Shown: positions 1 through 9,749, numbered from the stretch's first letter. The stretch: DNA of 64,000 nucleotides from Streptomyces sp. MMG1533 (GCF_001279775.1 NZ_LGDG01000219.1:1-64000); one strand, 5' to 3'. Numbers and translations are program-made. The notes: generated by a model not told the origin, from the letters alone.

Positions 1-59
1 GCAAAACGCTCGGCTGGGAAACCCCAGCCGAGCGCCTGCATAAACTGCTCGCGGCCTGA
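1..59 (+). CDS. IS30-family transposase, C-terminal end (cut by window edge)
   Basis: Reading from base 3, the frame encodes KTLGWETPAERLHKLLAA followed by TGA at 57-59. This is the typical C-terminal end of IS30-family DDE transposases (RKTLGWxTPAERL...). The catalytic domain lies outside the window, so I cannot say whether the element is intact. It is downstream of, and convergent with, the racemase-like gene. The assignment rests on this short but distinctive motif. Confidence 0.75.
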   Translation, partial: KTLGWETPAERLHKLLAA

Positions 60-100
60 TCAACACGACCACGTGTTGCAACGACCCCTAGAAAGCGCCG
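1..100 (+). mobile_element. Right end of an IS30-like insertion sequence
   Basis: Immediately after the transposase stop is a short non-coding tail containing TGTTGCAACGACCCCTAGAA (77-96). It resembles the terminal inverted repeats of actinobacterial IS30 elements, which lie a few tens of bases beyond the transposase stop. The left inverted repeat and any target duplication are outside the window, so the exact right boundary (about 90-105) is inferred. Confidence 0.45.
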
Positions 101-157
101 TTCCGTGTACGGCCTTTGGGCTGTTTCTGAGGCGCTCGGCGGGCGGCGAGCTGGTGC

Positions 158-1189
158 TCAGCGGTCGACGAGCCGGTCGAACTGCGTGGTGGTGTGGCGC
201 AGATGGGCCACCAACTCCTCGCCGACCTTCGGCTCAGGGGCGTCCGCAGGCACGAACAGGATGGAGACCTGCATGTGCGGCGGCTCCGCGAACCAGCGCT
301 GCTTGCCGCCCCAGACGAACGGAGAAAGGTTCCGGTTGACCGTGGCGAGGCCGGCGCGGGCGACGCCCTTGGCACGCGGCATGACGCCGTGCAGCGCCTT
401 GGGGGCCTCCAGGCCCACCCCGTGCGACGTACCGCCCGCCACGACCACCAGGAAGCCGTCCGAGGCCGCCTTCTGCTGCCGGTAGCCGAAGCGGTCCCCC
501 TTGGCGACGCGTGTGACGTCCAGGACCGCCCCGCGGTACTCGGTGGCCTCGTGGTCCCCCAGCCACAGCCGCGTGCCGATACGGGCGCGGAAGCGGGTCT
601 GGGGGAACTGCTGCTGCAGCCGGGCCAGGTCCTCGGCCTTGAGGTGGCTGACGAACATCGTGTGCAGCGGCAGTCGGGCCGCGCGCAGCCGGTCCATCCA
701 GCCGATGACCTCCTCGACCGCGTCCGAGCCGTCGGTACGGTCCAGCGGCAGGTGGATCGCGAAGCCCTCGAGACGGACGTTCTCTATGGCGGTATGCAGC
801 TGCGGCAGGTCCTGCTCGCTGATGCCGTGCCGCTTCATCGAGGACATCACCTCGATGACCACACGGGCCCCCACGAGGCCGTACACCCCGTCGATCGACG
901 ACACCGAGCGGATGACCCGGTCGGGCAGCGGGACGGGCTCCTCGCCGCGCCGGTACGGCGTCAGCACCAGCAGGTCACCGCCGAACCAGTCCTTGATCCG
1001 GGCGGCCTCGTACGTCGTACCGACGGCGAGGACGTCCGAGCCGAGTCGCGTGGCTTCCTCCGCCAGCCGCTCGTGTCCGAAGCCGTAGCCGTTGCCCTTG
1101 CAGACCGGGACGAGCCCCGGGAACTGCTCCTGCACGTGCTTGTGGTGCGCCCGCCAGCGCGCGGTGTCGACGTAGAGGGTGAGCGCCAT
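158..1189 (-). CDS. Alanine racemase-like fold-type III PLP enzyme
   Basis: A 343-aa cytosolic protein. CKGNGYGFG near residues 30-38 matches the PLP-lysine segment of alanine racemases (K31 would form the Schiff base), and the rest fits a TIM-barrel plus beta domain. It is 75 bases downstream of femX on the same strand, which suggests a role in supplying or modifying an amino acid for cell-wall assembly. Catalytic divergence cannot be judged by eye. It may be an amino-acid racemase of other specificity or a PLP-binding homologue. Confidence 0.75.
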   Translation of the reverse strand: MALTLYVDTARWRAHHKHVQEQFPGLVPVCKGNGYGFGHERLAEEATRLGSDVLAVGTTYEAARIKDWFGGDLLVLTPYRRGEEPVPLPDRVIRSVSSIDGVYGLVGARVVIEVMSSMKRHGISEQDLPQLHTAIENVRLEGFAIHLPLDRTDGSDAVEEVIGWMDRLRAARLPLHTMFVSHLKAEDLARLQQQFPQTRFRARIGTRLWLGDHEATEYRGAVLDVTRVAKGDRFGYRQQKAASDGFLVVVAGGTSHGVGLEAPKALHGVMPRAKGVARAGLATVNRNLSPFVWGGKQRWFAEPPHMQVSILFVPADAPEPKVGEELVAHLRHTTTQFDRLVDR

Positions 1190-1263
1190 GGCCGGACCTG
1201 GAACCTTTCTGGTGGCTGCGGTGTATCAGAGGTATGGGAGCTGTTGAAGAGAAGAACGCGACG

Positions 1264-2385
1264 TCAGCGGCGCGACATGTAGATGTCGAGCGCCTTGTGG
1301 AGCAGTTTGTTCAGCGGGAAGTCCCACTCGCCGAGGTATTCGGCGGCTTGGCCGCCCGTGCCCACCTTGAACTGGATCAGGCCGAAGAGGTGGTCGGTCT
1401 CGTCCAGAGAGTCGGAGATGCCCCGCAGGTCGTAGACCGTGCCGCCGAGCGCGTAGGCATCGCGCAGCATCCGCCACTGCATCGCGTTCGAGGGCCGGAC
1501 CTCACGGCCGATGTTGTCGGAGGCGCCGTAGGAGTACCAGACGTGGCCGCCGACGATCAGCATCGTCGCCGCCGACAGATTCACGCCGTCGTGCCGGGCG
1601 AAGTACAGCCGCATGCGGTTGGGGTCCTCGGTGTTGAGGGCCGTCCACATGCGTTGGAAGTACGACAGCGGGCGGGGCCGGAAGTGGTCGCGCACAGCCG
1701 TGATCTCGTACAGGCGCTGCCACTCCTCGAGGTCGTGGTAGCCGCCCTGCACGACCTCGACGCCGGCCTTCTCGGCCTTCTTGATGTTGCGGCGCCACAG
1801 CTGGTTGAAGTTCTTGTGGACCTCTTCCAGCGAGCGGTTCGCCAGCGGCACCTGGAAGACATAACGGGGCTGTACGTCACCGAAGCCGGCGCCCCCGTCC
1901 TCCCCCTGCTGCCAGCCCATGCGGCGCAGCTTGTCGGAGACTTCGAAGGCGCGAGGTTCGATGAAGTCGGCCTCGATGTCCCGCAGACGCTTCACGTCCG
2001 GGTTCTGGATGCCCTGCTTGATGGAGGCCGCTTCCCAGCGCCTGATGATCACCGGCGGGCCCATCTTCACGGAGAAGGCGCCCTGATGCTTGAGGTGCGC
2101 CAGCATCGGTTCCAGCCACTCGGTCAGATTCGGCGCGAACCAGTTGATGACCGGGCCCTCGGGCAAATAGGCGAGGTAGCGCTTGATCTTGGGAAGCTGC
2201 CGGTAGAGGACGAGGCCCGCGCCGACCAGTTCGCCGGTCCGGTCGTCGAACCAGCCGAGGCTCTCGGAGCGCCACTCCGCCTTGACGTCGGCCCAGGCCG
2301 GAACCTGCATGTGGCTCGCCGACGGCAGGCTCTGGATGTACGCCAGATGCTGCTCGCGGCTGATCGTCCTCAGGGTCAGGCTCAT
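1264..2385 (-). CDS. femX: FemX/FemAB-type peptidoglycan interpeptide bridge aminoacyltransferase
   Basis: A 373-aa protein of the Fem family, with two GNAT-like lobes. The N-terminal lobe includes [22 protein letters not shown] and the second lobe includes [16 protein letters not shown] and [12 protein letters not shown]. Streptomyces have a single glycine in the peptidoglycan bridge. FemX uses Gly-tRNA to add it to the lysine or diaminopimelate side chain of lipid-linked precursors. Length fits the family. The racemase-like gene follows, making a likely two-gene cell-wall unit. Confidence 0.85.
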   Translation of the reverse strand: MSLTLRTISREQHLAYIQSLPSASHMQVPAWADVKAEWRSESLGWFDDRTGELVGAGLVLYRQLPKIKRYLAYLPEGPVINWFAPNLTEWLEPMLAHLKHQGAFSVKMGPPVIIRRWEAASIKQGIQNPDVKRLRDIEADFIEPRAFEVSDKLRRMGWQQGEDGGAGFGDVQPRYVFQVPLANRSLEEVHKNFNQLWRRNIKKAEKAGVEVVQGGYHDLEEWQRLYEITAVRDHFRPRPLSYFQRMWTALNTEDPNRMRLYFARHDGVNLSAATMLIVGGHVWYSYGASDNIGREVRPSNAMQWRMLRDAYALGGTVYDLRGISDSLDETDHLFGLIQFKVGTGGQAAEYLGEWDFPLNKLLHKALDIYMSRR

Positions 2386-2564
2386 TCGGGGCGCTCCTCG
2401 GGCTGGTGTGTCCCCATGGGTACAGGGGCTCCGGCTCTCGCGCCGAAGCCTACTGCGCCTTGCGAGCGCCCCGACTGGGCATACGGCACCTTCGCCCCGG
2501 CCTGTGGGCCGCCGAGGCGTTCCGCCGTACTTTATGAGCGGTTCAGCGGACGATGTCCGTGGCG

Positions 2565-2879
2565 TCAGCCGACGACCCCGCCGAAGAGACCGCCGTGCGC
2601 CATGCCGAGGAAGAAGCCGACCCCGGACGCGCCCAGGCCCAGGATCAGCCCGAAGCGCTCACGCGTCGTCTCCGAGATCCACTGCCCGTACGCGCCGACG
2701 AGGATCCCCACCAGGCCGGTCCAGGAGCTCAGCAGATGCAGGCTGTTGAACATCGCCGTGATGAACGACGTGAGGCCCAGCACCAGGGTCACCGCTAGCA
2801 GCGTGTCCTGGAGCGGGTGGGGCTTGCCGTCCGTGGCGAAAAGGCCTCCGACGGTGTTGGGTCGCAATGCCTGTGCCAT
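2565..2879 (-). CDS. Small conserved membrane protein
   Basis: A 104-aa protein starting [12 protein letters not shown]. The start at 2879 is fixed by a GGAGGTGCCC ribosome binding site just upstream. It has three hydrophobic segments: [34 protein letters not shown] and [20 protein letters not shown]. It lies divergently from rpsF. The longer upstream extension of this frame is not credible. I recognise no function; it resembles the conserved actinomycete membrane proteins often found beside rpsF. Confidence 0.75.
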   Translation of the reverse strand: MAQALRPNTVGGLFATDGKPHPLQDTLLAVTLVLGLTSFITAMFNSLHLLSSWTGLVGILVGAYGQWISETTRERFGLILGLGASGVGFFLGMAHGGLFGGVVG

Positions 2880-3144
2880 AGGGCACCTCCTGCGGAAGAC
2901 GGCGCATCGTAGCGCCATACACACCCGATGGGTACAGATTGACGGCCCTGGCGACCGGATTTCAACCGGAAGCCGCCGTGCGGGTACTCTGTACCGTCTG
3001 CACCGTTGTCTGCCCACGTCACGACAAAGGACTCCCCTTCGGGACCCCCGATTGTCAGTGGCGGCCGATACCGTTGCGTACGCATCACAACCCTCCTGCC
3101 ACGGAACCGCCGTGGCCGTTGAGTCCAAAGGAGGTGGGTTCTAC

Positions 3145-3435
3145 ATGCGTCACTACGAGGTGATGGTCATCCTCGACCCCGATCTGGAGGAGCGCGCTGT
3201 CGCCCCCCTGATCGAGAACTTCCTCTCCGTCGTCCGTGAGGGCAACGGAAAGGTCGAGAAGGTCGACACCTGGGGCCGTCGTCGTCTCTCGTACGAGATC
3301 AAGAAGAAGCCTGAGGGCATCTACTCGGTCATCGACCTGCAGGCCGAGCCTGCGGTCGTCAAGGAGCTCGACCGCCAGATGAACCTGAACGAGTCGGTCC
3401 TCCGGACCAAGGTCCTCCGTCCCGAGACCCACTGA
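3145..3435 (+). CDS. rpsF: 30S ribosomal protein S6
   Basis: A 96-aa protein starting [16 protein letters not shown]. It is the small-subunit protein that pairs with S18 on the central domain of 16S rRNA. The start is set by AAAGGAGGTGGG at 3127-3137. It contains the family signature [24 protein letters not shown]. It heads the cluster rpsF-ssb-rpsR-rplI, conserved across bacteria, and is presumably co-transcribed with it. A long overlapping frame that runs in from 1234 is a coincidence of high GC. Confidence 0.98.
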   Translation: MRHYEVMVILDPDLEERAVAPLIENFLSVVREGNGKVEKVDTWGRRRLSYEIKKKPEGIYSVIDLQAEPAVVKELDRQMNLNESVLRTKVLRPETH

Positions 3436-3512
3436 GCTCTCCCGCTCAGCTGATCTCGGATTCCGAGTAGCAGCACTAGCAGCCAGCAGCAAACCCGCCG
3501 AGAGGTTCCCCC

Positions 3513-4115
3513 ATGGCAGGCGAGACCGTCATCACGGTCGTCGGCAATCTTGTCGACGACCCCGAGCTGCGCTTCACCCCTTCCGGTGCGGCGGTCGCGA
3601 AGTTCCGTGTCGCGTCCACCCCCCGCACCTTCGACCGCCAGACGAACGAGTGGAAGGACGGCGAGAGCCTGTTCCTGACCTGCTCGGTCTGGCGTCAGGC
3701 GGCTGAGAACGTCGCCGAGTCGCTCCAGCGAGGCATGCGCGTCATCGTGCAGGGCCGGCTGAAGCAGCGGTCCTATGAGGACCGTGAGGGCGTCAAGCGC
3801 ACGGTCTACGAGCTGGACGTCGAGGAAGTCGGCGCCAGCCTGCGCAGTGCCACGGCCAAGGTCACCAAGACCGCCGGCCGCGGTGGCCAGGGTGGTTACG
3901 GCGGCGGTGGCGGTGGCGGCGCCCAGGGCGGCGGCAGCTGGGGCGGTGGCTCCGGCGGCGGTCAGCAGGGCGGCGGCAGTGCTCCTGCCGACGACCCGTG
4001 GGCGACCAGCGCTCCCGCAGCTGGCAACCAGGGCGGTGGCGGCGGTGGCGGCGGCTGGGGTGGAAACTCCGGCGGCGGCTCCGGCGGCGGCTACTCGGAC
4101 GAGCCCCCCTTCTAG
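3513..4115 (+). CDS. ssb: Single-stranded DNA-binding protein
   Basis: A 200-aa SSB. The OB fold occupies about residues 1-115 ([46 protein letters not shown]). A long Gly/Gln/Ser-rich linker with GGGGGGG runs follows, ending in the acidic tip DEPPF that recruits replication and repair partners. It forms tetramers on single-stranded DNA at replication forks. It lies 77 bases after rpsF and before rpsR. Length is normal for the main actinomycete SSB. Confidence 0.97.
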   Translation: MAGETVITVVGNLVDDPELRFTPSGAAVAKFRVASTPRTFDRQTNEWKDGESLFLTCSVWRQAAENVAESLQRGMRVIVQGRLKQRSYEDREGVKRTVYELDVEEVGASLRSATAKVTKTAGRGGQGGYGGGGGGGAQGGGSWGGGSGGGQQGGGSAPADDPWATSAPAAGNQGGGGGGGGWGGNSGGGSGGGYSDEPPF

Positions 4116-4171
4116 GCCTCGGGCCGAGGGTGGGTCGTACCCAAACTTCTTGATCACACAGGAGATACACC

Positions 4172-4408
4172 ATGGCGAAGCCGCCTGTGCGCAAGCCGAA
4201 GAAGAAGGTCTGCGCTTTCTGCAAGGACAAGGTCACGTACGTGGACTACAAGGACACGAACATGCTGCGGAAGTTCATTTCCGACCGCGGCAAGATCCGT
4301 GCCCGCCGCGTGACCGGCAACTGCACGCAGCATCAGCGTGACGTCGCCACGGCCGTGAAGAACAGCCGTGAGATGGCGCTGCTGCCCTACACCTCCACCG
4401 CGCGATAA
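4172..4408 (+). CDS. rpsR: 30S ribosomal protein S18, zinc-binding (C+) form
   Basis: A 78-aa protein starting [20 protein letters not shown], preceded by ACAGGAG. It binds 16S rRNA together with S6. CAFC near the N-terminus and CTQH further on make a C-x2-C...C-x2-H set able to bind zinc. This marks it as the zinc-containing version. Actinomycetes often carry a second, cysteine-free S18 elsewhere under Zur control. Position and length are typical. Confidence 0.97.
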   Translation: MAKPPVRKPKKKVCAFCKDKVTYVDYKDTNMLRKFISDRGKIRARRVTGNCTQHQRDVATAVKNSREMALLPYTSTAR

Positions 4409-4426
4409 GGGAAGGGTGACCGAAAC

Positions 4427-4873
4427 ATGAAGATCATCCTCACCCACGAGGTCTCCGGCCTCGGTGCCGCGGGCGACGTCGTCGACGTCAAGGACGGTTA
4501 CGCTCGCAACTACCTGATCCCGCGGAACTTTGCGATCCGCTGGACCAAGGGCGGCGAGAAGGACGTCGAGCAGATCCGTCGTGCTCGCAAGATCCACGAG
4601 ATCCAGACCATCGAGCAGGCCAACGCTGTGAAGGCCCAGCTCGAAGGTGTCAAGGTTCGCCTGGCCGTCCGCTCCGGCGACGCCGGTCGTCTCTTCGGCT
4701 CCGTCACCCCGGCCGACATCGCTTCCGCGATCAAGGCTTCCGGTGGCCCCGAGGTCGACAAGCGCCGCATCGAGCTGGGCACGCCGATCAAGACGCTGGG
4801 CGCCCACGAGACGTCCGTGCGTCTGCACCCCGAGGTGGCCGCCAAGGTCAACATCGAGGTCGTCGCGGCCTGA
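4427..4873 (+). CDS. rplI: 50S ribosomal protein L9
   Basis: A 148-aa protein starting [36 protein letters not shown]. It has the L9 N-terminal signature, a long connecting helix and a C-terminal rRNA-binding domain. It lies 18 bases after rpsR with GGGAAGGGTGACC as ribosome binding region. It is the last gene of the rpsF cluster and is followed by a strong hairpin. Confidence 0.98.
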   Translation: MKIILTHEVSGLGAAGDVVDVKDGYARNYLIPRNFAIRWTKGGEKDVEQIRRARKIHEIQTIEQANAVKAQLEGVKVRLAVRSGDAGRLFGSVTPADIASAIKASGGPEVDKRRIELGTPIKTLGAHETSVRLHPEVAAKVNIEVVAA

Positions 4874-4899
4874 TCGCTGCACTCGGCTCGGATGCTGAG

Positions 4900-4935
4900 G
4901 GAAGGGGCCGCACCCAGTCGGGTGCGGCCCCTTCC
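4900..4935 (+). terminator. Hairpin terminator after rplI
   Basis: A perfect 16-bp stem, 4900-4915 paired with 4920-4935, with a four-base loop AGTC, starts 27 bases after the rplI stop. There is no U-tract, as is usual for Streptomyces terminators. The facing MATE gene ends at 5000, so it can end the ribosomal-protein transcript before convergent interference. Confidence 0.85.
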
Positions 4936-4965
4936 GCGTGCTCTAGACCCGGCAGAGGAGTCCAT

Positions 4966-4979
4966 GTTTCACGTGAAAC
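4966..4979. promoter_or_regulatory. parS (ParB-binding) site, exact
   Basis: GTTTCACGTGAAAC, identical to the Streptomyces parS core. ParB loads here and spreads to form the origin segregation complex. It lies in the convergent gap between rplI and the MATE gene. Confidence 0.9.
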
Positions 4980-4983
4980 GTCG

Positions 4984-4997
4984 GTTTCACGTGAAAC
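4984..4997. promoter_or_regulatory. parS site, exact, second of a tandem pair
   Basis: A second GTTTCACGTGAAAC, 18 bases from the start of the first, ending two bases before the MATE stop codon. The two cores are on the same helical side within less than two turns. Confidence 0.9.
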
Positions 4998-4999
4998 GG

Positions 5000-6337
5000 T
5001 CAGCGCGTCGCACCCGTCACCAGCCAGCGCCCGGAGCGGGATCGCAGCCACAACGTCAGCATTCGCACGGTCATCATCAGCGTCATGGCTGCCCAGAGTG
5101 CCGTGAGCCCGCCGCCGAGTGCGGGAACCAGGAAGGCGGCCGGGATGAACACGGCCAGGGTGACCAGCATCGCCCACGCCAGGTACGGGCCGTCGCCCGC
5201 ACCCATCAGGACTCCGTCCAGGACGAAGACGACGCCGCAGATCGGCTGCGAAAGGGCGACGATCACCAGAGCGGGCAGGGCTGCATCCTTCACCACGGAG
5301 TCGCTGGTGAACAGCGGCAGGAAAACAGGGCGGCTGATCACGACCAGCACGCCGAGCACGACGCCGGCCGCGATGCCCCACTGCACCATGCGTCGGCAGA
5401 CATTACGCGCGCCTTCCGGGTCGTCGGCGCCGAGATAGCGGCCGATGATGGCCTGTCCGGCGATGGCGATGGCATCGAGCGCGAAGGCGAGCAGGCTCCA
5501 CAGCGACAGGATGATCTGGTGAGCCGCAATGTCGGCGTCGCCGAGGCGGGCCGCCACAGCGGTGGCGATCATCAGGATCGCCCGCAGGGAGAGCGTGCGA
5601 ACCAGGAGAGGTACGCCGGCTTGTGCGGAGGCTCGGATCCCGGCGGCGTCGGGGCGCAGTGAGGCACCGTGTCGACGGGCGCCGCGGACGACCACCACGA
5701 GATAGGCGGCGGCCATGCCGCATTGAGCGATGACGGTGCCCCAGGCGGATCCCGCGATGCCGAGGTCGGCGCCGTAGACGAGGCCCACGTTGAGGGCGCC
5801 GTTGGCGACGAAGCCTCCGATGGCGACGTACAGCGGGGTCTTCGTGTCCTGCAGTCCGCGCAGGACACCGGTGGCGGCGAGCACGACGAGCATCGCCGGG
5901 ATCCCCAGGGCCGAGATCCGTAGATAAGTGGTCGCATACGAGGCGGCGGTGTCGGAGGCGCCGAAGAGCTCTACGACGGTCGGCGCTGTGGGCAGGACGA
6001 CGGCGATGACGAGGGCGCCGAGCAGCAGCGCCAGCCAGATGCCGTCCATGCCCTGACGGATGGCGGCTTGGAGGTCGTCCGCGCCGACGCGTCGGGCGAC
6101 GGCGGCCGTGGTGGCGTAGGCGAGGAAGACGAAGATGCTGACGGCGGTCATGAGGAGGGCCGAGGCGACGCCGAGGCCGGCGAGTTGGGCGGTACCGAGA
6201 TGGCCGACGATCGCGCTGTCGGCCATGACGAAGAGGGGCTCGGCGACCAGTGCGCCGAAGGCCGGGACGGCCAGCGCGACGATCTCTCGGTCGTGCCGGC
6301 GTCGGGCGGCCCTTGGGGTCGCGGGAGCCTGTGTCAT
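5000..6337 (-). CDS. MATE-family efflux transporter (DinF-like)
   Basis: A 445-aa polytopic membrane protein of the MATE/NorM/DinF family. Such proteins export drugs or metabolites with Na+ or H+. About twelve hydrophobic segments occur, including the family motif GPLFVMADSAIVGHLGTAQLAGLG-like stretch near residue 35 and a repeated half with IIGRYLGADD. ATG at 6337 is chosen; a TTG three codons upstream is possible. It is divergent from dnaB and convergent with rplI. Confidence 0.88.
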   Translation of the reverse strand: MTQAPATPRAARRRHDREIVALAVPAFGALVAEPLFVMADSAIVGHLGTAQLAGLGVASALLMTAVSIFVFLAYATTAAVARRVGADDLQAAIRQGMDGIWLALLLGALVIAVVLPTAPTVVELFGASDTAASYATTYLRISALGIPAMLVVLAATGVLRGLQDTKTPLYVAIGGFVANGALNVGLVYGADLGIAGSAWGTVIAQCGMAAAYLVVVVRGARRHGASLRPDAAGIRASAQAGVPLLVRTLSLRAILMIATAVAARLGDADIAAHQIILSLWSLLAFALDAIAIAGQAIIGRYLGADDPEGARNVCRRMVQWGIAAGVVLGVLVVISRPVFLPLFTSDSVVKDAALPALVIVALSQPICGVVFVLDGVLMGAGDGPYLAWAMLVTLAVFIPAAFLVPALGGGLTALWAAMTLMMTVRMLTLWLRSRSGRWLVTGATR

Positions 6338-6797
6338 GAGCACCAATCTAATCGTCCACAGGTAATAGATGTAATCCCTTAATGACCCTTACGTGCTGTC
6401 ACGCAGTGCGCACTCGTGTGCGCCGGTTGATGTGATCTTGGCCCGACTGGGAAAGTTTTTCTTCTGCACAGCCGGTGGACGGGAAAAGTGCAGGTCAGAT
6501 CATGTCTCGTGAAAGGAGGTGAAGCTTGTTCACAGGGCTGTCCACCGTGTCGTGCACAGGTTTTGTGGAGTTCTCCACAGCATCCGGGCGGTCGTCCACA
6601 TGGCCTGTGGATAACCAGATTGGCTGACGGTGCCCGCGGGCCTACCGTGGACCGGCGCCCACTCCGTCCGTCGGCTTGGAAAGCATCACAAAACCGACGC
6701 GCCAGAACCGGAGTTGGGCGTCTCATTTGTCAGTGGCGTGCCGTAGAAATGAGGGGCACGGCGAGGTCCGCTCTGCGGACGGGAGGAGGTGGCTCGG
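6338..6797. promoter_or_regulatory. Intergenic region with a DnaA-box cluster upstream of dnaB
   Basis: This 460-base divergent region has no credible gene. It holds DnaA-box-like 9-mers at 6352-6360 (TCGTCCACA), 6526-6534 (TTGTTCACA), 6571-6579 (TTCTCCACA), 6592-6600 (TCGTCCACA) and a perfect TTATCCACA on the minus strand at 6606-6614. Promoters for dnaB and the MATE gene must lie here. DnaA binding could regulate dnaB or titrate DnaA. The boxes are read directly; function is inferred. Confidence 0.65.
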
Positions 6798-8276
6798 GTG
6801 AGTATTTCCGAGCCCTTGGACGACCCCTGGGCCGACAGCGGTCCCAGTGATCGTCTGCCCGCCTCCCGCCGGCGCGGCGACGGAGCCCGGGGGCGCGACG
6901 AGCAGCACGACCGAGGCAGGGAGAACGGCGCCTGGGAGGGCGGCGGTTCGTCCTTCGAGCGTGTGCCGCCGCAGGACCTCGACGCCGAGCAGTCCGTGCT
7001 CGGCGGCATGCTCCTGTCCAAGGACGCCATCGCCGATGTCGTCGAGGTCCTCAAGGGCCACGACTTCTACAAGCCCGCGCACGAGACGATCTACCAGGCG
7101 ATCCTCGACGTCTACGCCAAGGGCGAGCCGGCCGACCCCATCACGATCGCCGCCGAGCTCACCAAACGCGGCGAGATCAACAAGGTCGGCGGGGCGTCGT
7201 ATCTGCACACCCTCGTCCAGACCGTGCCGACGGCGGCGAACGCCGAGTACTACGCGGAGATCGTTCACGAGCGCGCCGTCCTGCGCCGCCTGGTCGAGGC
7301 CGGCACCCGCATCACGCAGATGGGATACGCGGCCGACGACGACGTCGACGAGATCGTCAACCGGGCCCAGGCGGAGATCTACGCGGTCACCGAGCAGCGC
7401 ACCAGCGAGGACTACCTGCCGCTCGGCGACATCATGGAAGGCGCGCTCGACGAGATCGAGGCGATCGGCTCGCGCAGCGGCGAGATGACCGGCGTGCCCA
7501 CCGGATTCACCGACTTCGACTCGCTCACCAACGGCCTGCACCCGGGGCAGATGATTGTCATCGCAGCCCGTCCCGCCATGGGTAAGTCCACGCTCGCACT
7601 GGACTTCGCGCGGGCCGCGTCGATCAAGAACAACCTGCCGAGCGTCATCTTCTCCCTCGAAATGGGCCGCAACGAGATCGCGATGCGTCTGCTGTCCGCC
7701 GAGGCCCGCGTTGCGCTGCACCACATGAGATCCGGCACGATGACCGACGAGGACTGGACGCGCCTGGCCCGGCGCATGCCGGACGTATCGGCCGCGCCGC
7801 TCTTCATCGACGACTCCCCGAACCTGTCGATGATGGAGATCCGTGCCAAGTGCCGCCGGCTCAAGCAACGCAACGACATCAGACTTGTCGTCATCGACTA
7901 TCTCCAGCTGATGCAGTCCGGCGGTTCAAAGCGCGCCGAGAACCGTCAGCAGGAGGTCTCGGACATGTCCCGAAATCTGAAGCTGCTGGCCAAGGAGCTG
8001 GAGGTCCCGGTCATCGCGCTCTCCCAGCTGAACCGTGGTCCCGAGCAGCGCACGGACAAGAAGCCCATGGTCTCCGACCTGCGTGAGTCCGGTTCCATCG
8101 AGCAGGACGCCGACATGGTCATCCTGTTGCACCGCGAGGACGCCTACGAGAAGGAGTCCCCGCGCGCGGGCGAGGCCGACCTGATTGTGGCCAAGCACCG
8201 TAACGGCCCGACGGCGACGATCACGGTCGCCTTCCAGGGCCACTACTCGCGGTTCGTGGACATGGCGCAGACCTGA
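6798..8276 (+). CDS. dnaB: Replicative DNA helicase DnaB
   Basis: A 492-aa hexameric helicase that unwinds DNA at the fork. GTG at 6798 is preferred because GGGAGGAGG (6781-6789) sits eight bases upstream, whereas the GTG at 6789 overlaps it. After a charged, low-complexity head of about 50 residues comes the DnaB N-domain (RVPPQDLDAEQSVLGGMLLSKDAI). The RecA core follows with Walker A ARPAMGKST, the stretch IFSLEMGRNEIAMRLL, Walker B VVIDYLQLM and the SQLNRGPEQR segment. No intein is present. Confidence 0.97.
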   Translation: MSISEPLDDPWADSGPSDRLPASRRRGDGARGRDEQHDRGRENGAWEGGGSSFERVPPQDLDAEQSVLGGMLLSKDAIADVVEVLKGHDFYKPAHETIYQAILDVYAKGEPADPITIAAELTKRGEINKVGGASYLHTLVQTVPTAANAEYYAEIVHERAVLRRLVEAGTRITQMGYAADDDVDEIVNRAQAEIYAVTEQRTSEDYLPLGDIMEGALDEIEAIGSRSGEMTGVPTGFTDFDSLTNGLHPGQMIVIAARPAMGKSTLALDFARAASIKNNLPSVIFSLEMGRNEIAMRLLSAEARVALHHMRSGTMTDEDWTRLARRMPDVSAAPLFIDDSPNLSMMEIRAKCRRLKQRNDIRLVVIDYLQLMQSGGSKRAENRQQEVSDMSRNLKLLAKELEVPVIALSQLNRGPEQRTDKKPMVSDLRESGSIEQDADMVILLHREDAYEKESPRAGEADLIVAKHRNGPTATITVAFQGHYSRFVDMAQT

Positions 8277-8350
8277 TCAGTCCCCCCACGGGGCTCCCAC
8301 GGGGCCAAATGAGCTCGACGCCCGAGTACCCCGCGGGATGGACTGGGGTC

Positions 8351-9736
8351 ATGACGACACCTCAGGAAGAGTTGCTCCCCGGCACGCGCCGGGCGCTGTT
8401 GCACCGGATTGCCGTGGCCCAGGCTGAAGGGCGTGCGCCGTCGCTGGTCGCGGCGGTGGTACGGGGCGGGCAGGCAGTGTGGCACGGCTCGCGGACCTCG
8501 GTGGATGGGCACGGCCCGGACGAGAACGTGCAGTACCGGATCGGGTCGATCACCAAGACCTTCACCGCCGTTCTCGTGTTGCGGCTGCGCGACGAGGGTG
8601 TGCTCGACCTTGGGGACCCCCTGGAGAAGTACGTGCCGGGGACCGGTGCGGGGGAGGCCACGATCGCCGAGCTGCTCGCGCACACGAGCGGACTGGCGGC
8701 CGAGTCACCCTCGCCGTGGTGGGAGCGCACTCCGGGGTCCCTGCGTCCTGAACTCGCCGACGTGCTGGGGGAGCAGCCCTTCCGGCATCCGGCCGGCCGC
8801 CGCTTCCACTACTCAAACCCCGGCTACACCCTCCTGGGCGCACTCGTCGAGAAACTGCGCGGGGCCCCGTGGGAGCAGGTACTGCGGAACGAAGTGCTTG
8901 AACCTCTGGGCCTGGACCGTACGGGCACGCGGCCACAGGCGCCGCACGCCGGCGGCTGGGCGGTGCACCCGTGGGCCGACGTGATGCTGCCGGAACCGAC
9001 CGAGAACCTCGGACTGATGGCCCCGGCCGGACAACTCTGGTCCACCACGGGGGACTTGGCGCGATTCGCCGCCTTCCTGGCGAAGGGGGATGCCAGGGTG
9101 CTGAGCGTCGACTCCCTGCGGGAGATGCGGACGCCCGCGGCACCGGCGGAGGCCGCGGATGTTGCGGACGCCGCCACGTACGGTCTGGGGCTGCAGATCC
9201 AGCACCGGGACGGGCGGCTGCTCGTGGGACATTCGGGGTCACTGCCGGGCTTCCTGGCCAACCTCACCATCAGCGTGGCGGACGACGTCGCGGCGGTGGT
9301 GCTGGCCAACTGCACCTCCGGCCCGCTGCTGTCGGCCGTGGGCGCCGATCTCGTACGGATCGTCGCCGAATCCGAGCCGCACTTCCCCGATCCGTGGCGA
9401 CCCCTGACAGAAGTCGACGCCACCGTGCTCGAGTTGGCGGGCCAGTGGTACTGGGGGACACATGCCTTCGCCCTGCGGTTGACGGCCGACGGGCTGGTCT
9501 CACTGGAGCCCCTCTCCGGCAACGGCCGCCGTTCGCGGTTCCGGGCGAATGGCGACGGAACCTGGACGGGCCTGGAGGGCTACTACGCCGGGGAGCTCCT
9601 GAAGGCCGTATGGCGCCCGGACGGTTCCGTGAGCCATCTCGACCTCGGGTCGTTCGTCTTCACGCGTCAGCCGTACGACGAGGGGGCTGCCCTGCCAGGC
9701 GGGGTGGATCCCGAGGGCTGGCGAGGTATCGGCTAG
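8351..9736 (+). CDS. Serine hydrolase of the beta-lactamase/DD-peptidase family
   Basis: A 461-aa class C-type serine hydrolase. SITK (S-x-x-K nucleophile), YSNPGY (Y-x-N) and HSGS (H-x-G third motif) appear in order, followed by a C-terminal beta-rich domain of about 110 residues. I see no signal peptide, so the protein may act in the cytosol. Such proteins are esterases, amidases or D-aminopeptidases more often than true beta-lactamases. ATG at 8351 is preferred; an in-frame ATG at 8309 lacks a ribosome binding site. Confidence 0.85.
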   Translation: MTTPQEELLPGTRRALLHRIAVAQAEGRAPSLVAAVVRGGQAVWHGSRTSVDGHGPDENVQYRIGSITKTFTAVLVLRLRDEGVLDLGDPLEKYVPGTGAGEATIAELLAHTSGLAAESPSPWWERTPGSLRPELADVLGEQPFRHPAGRRFHYSNPGYTLLGALVEKLRGAPWEQVLRNEVLEPLGLDRTGTRPQAPHAGGWAVHPWADVMLPEPTENLGLMAPAGQLWSTTGDLARFAAFLAKGDARVLSVDSLREMRTPAAPAEAADVADAATYGLGLQIQHRDGRLLVGHSGSLPGFLANLTISVADDVAAVVLANCTSGPLLSAVGADLVRIVAESEPHFPDPWRPLTEVDATVLELAGQWYWGTHAFALRLTADGLVSLEPLSGNGRRSRFRANGDGTWTGLEGYYAGELLKAVWRPDGSVSHLDLGSFVFTRQPYDEGAALPGGVDPEGWRGIG

Positions 9737-9749
9737 ACGCGCTCGCGGT

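Noticed and set aside
1234..3435. 733-codon open frame running into rpsF
   Set aside because: It is antisense to femX in its first half and simply joins the rpsF frame. S6 has a clear start and ribosome binding site at 3145.
6379..6726. Short frames in the MATE-dnaB gap
   Set aside because: No start signals, and they overlap the DnaA boxes and the dnaB promoter region.
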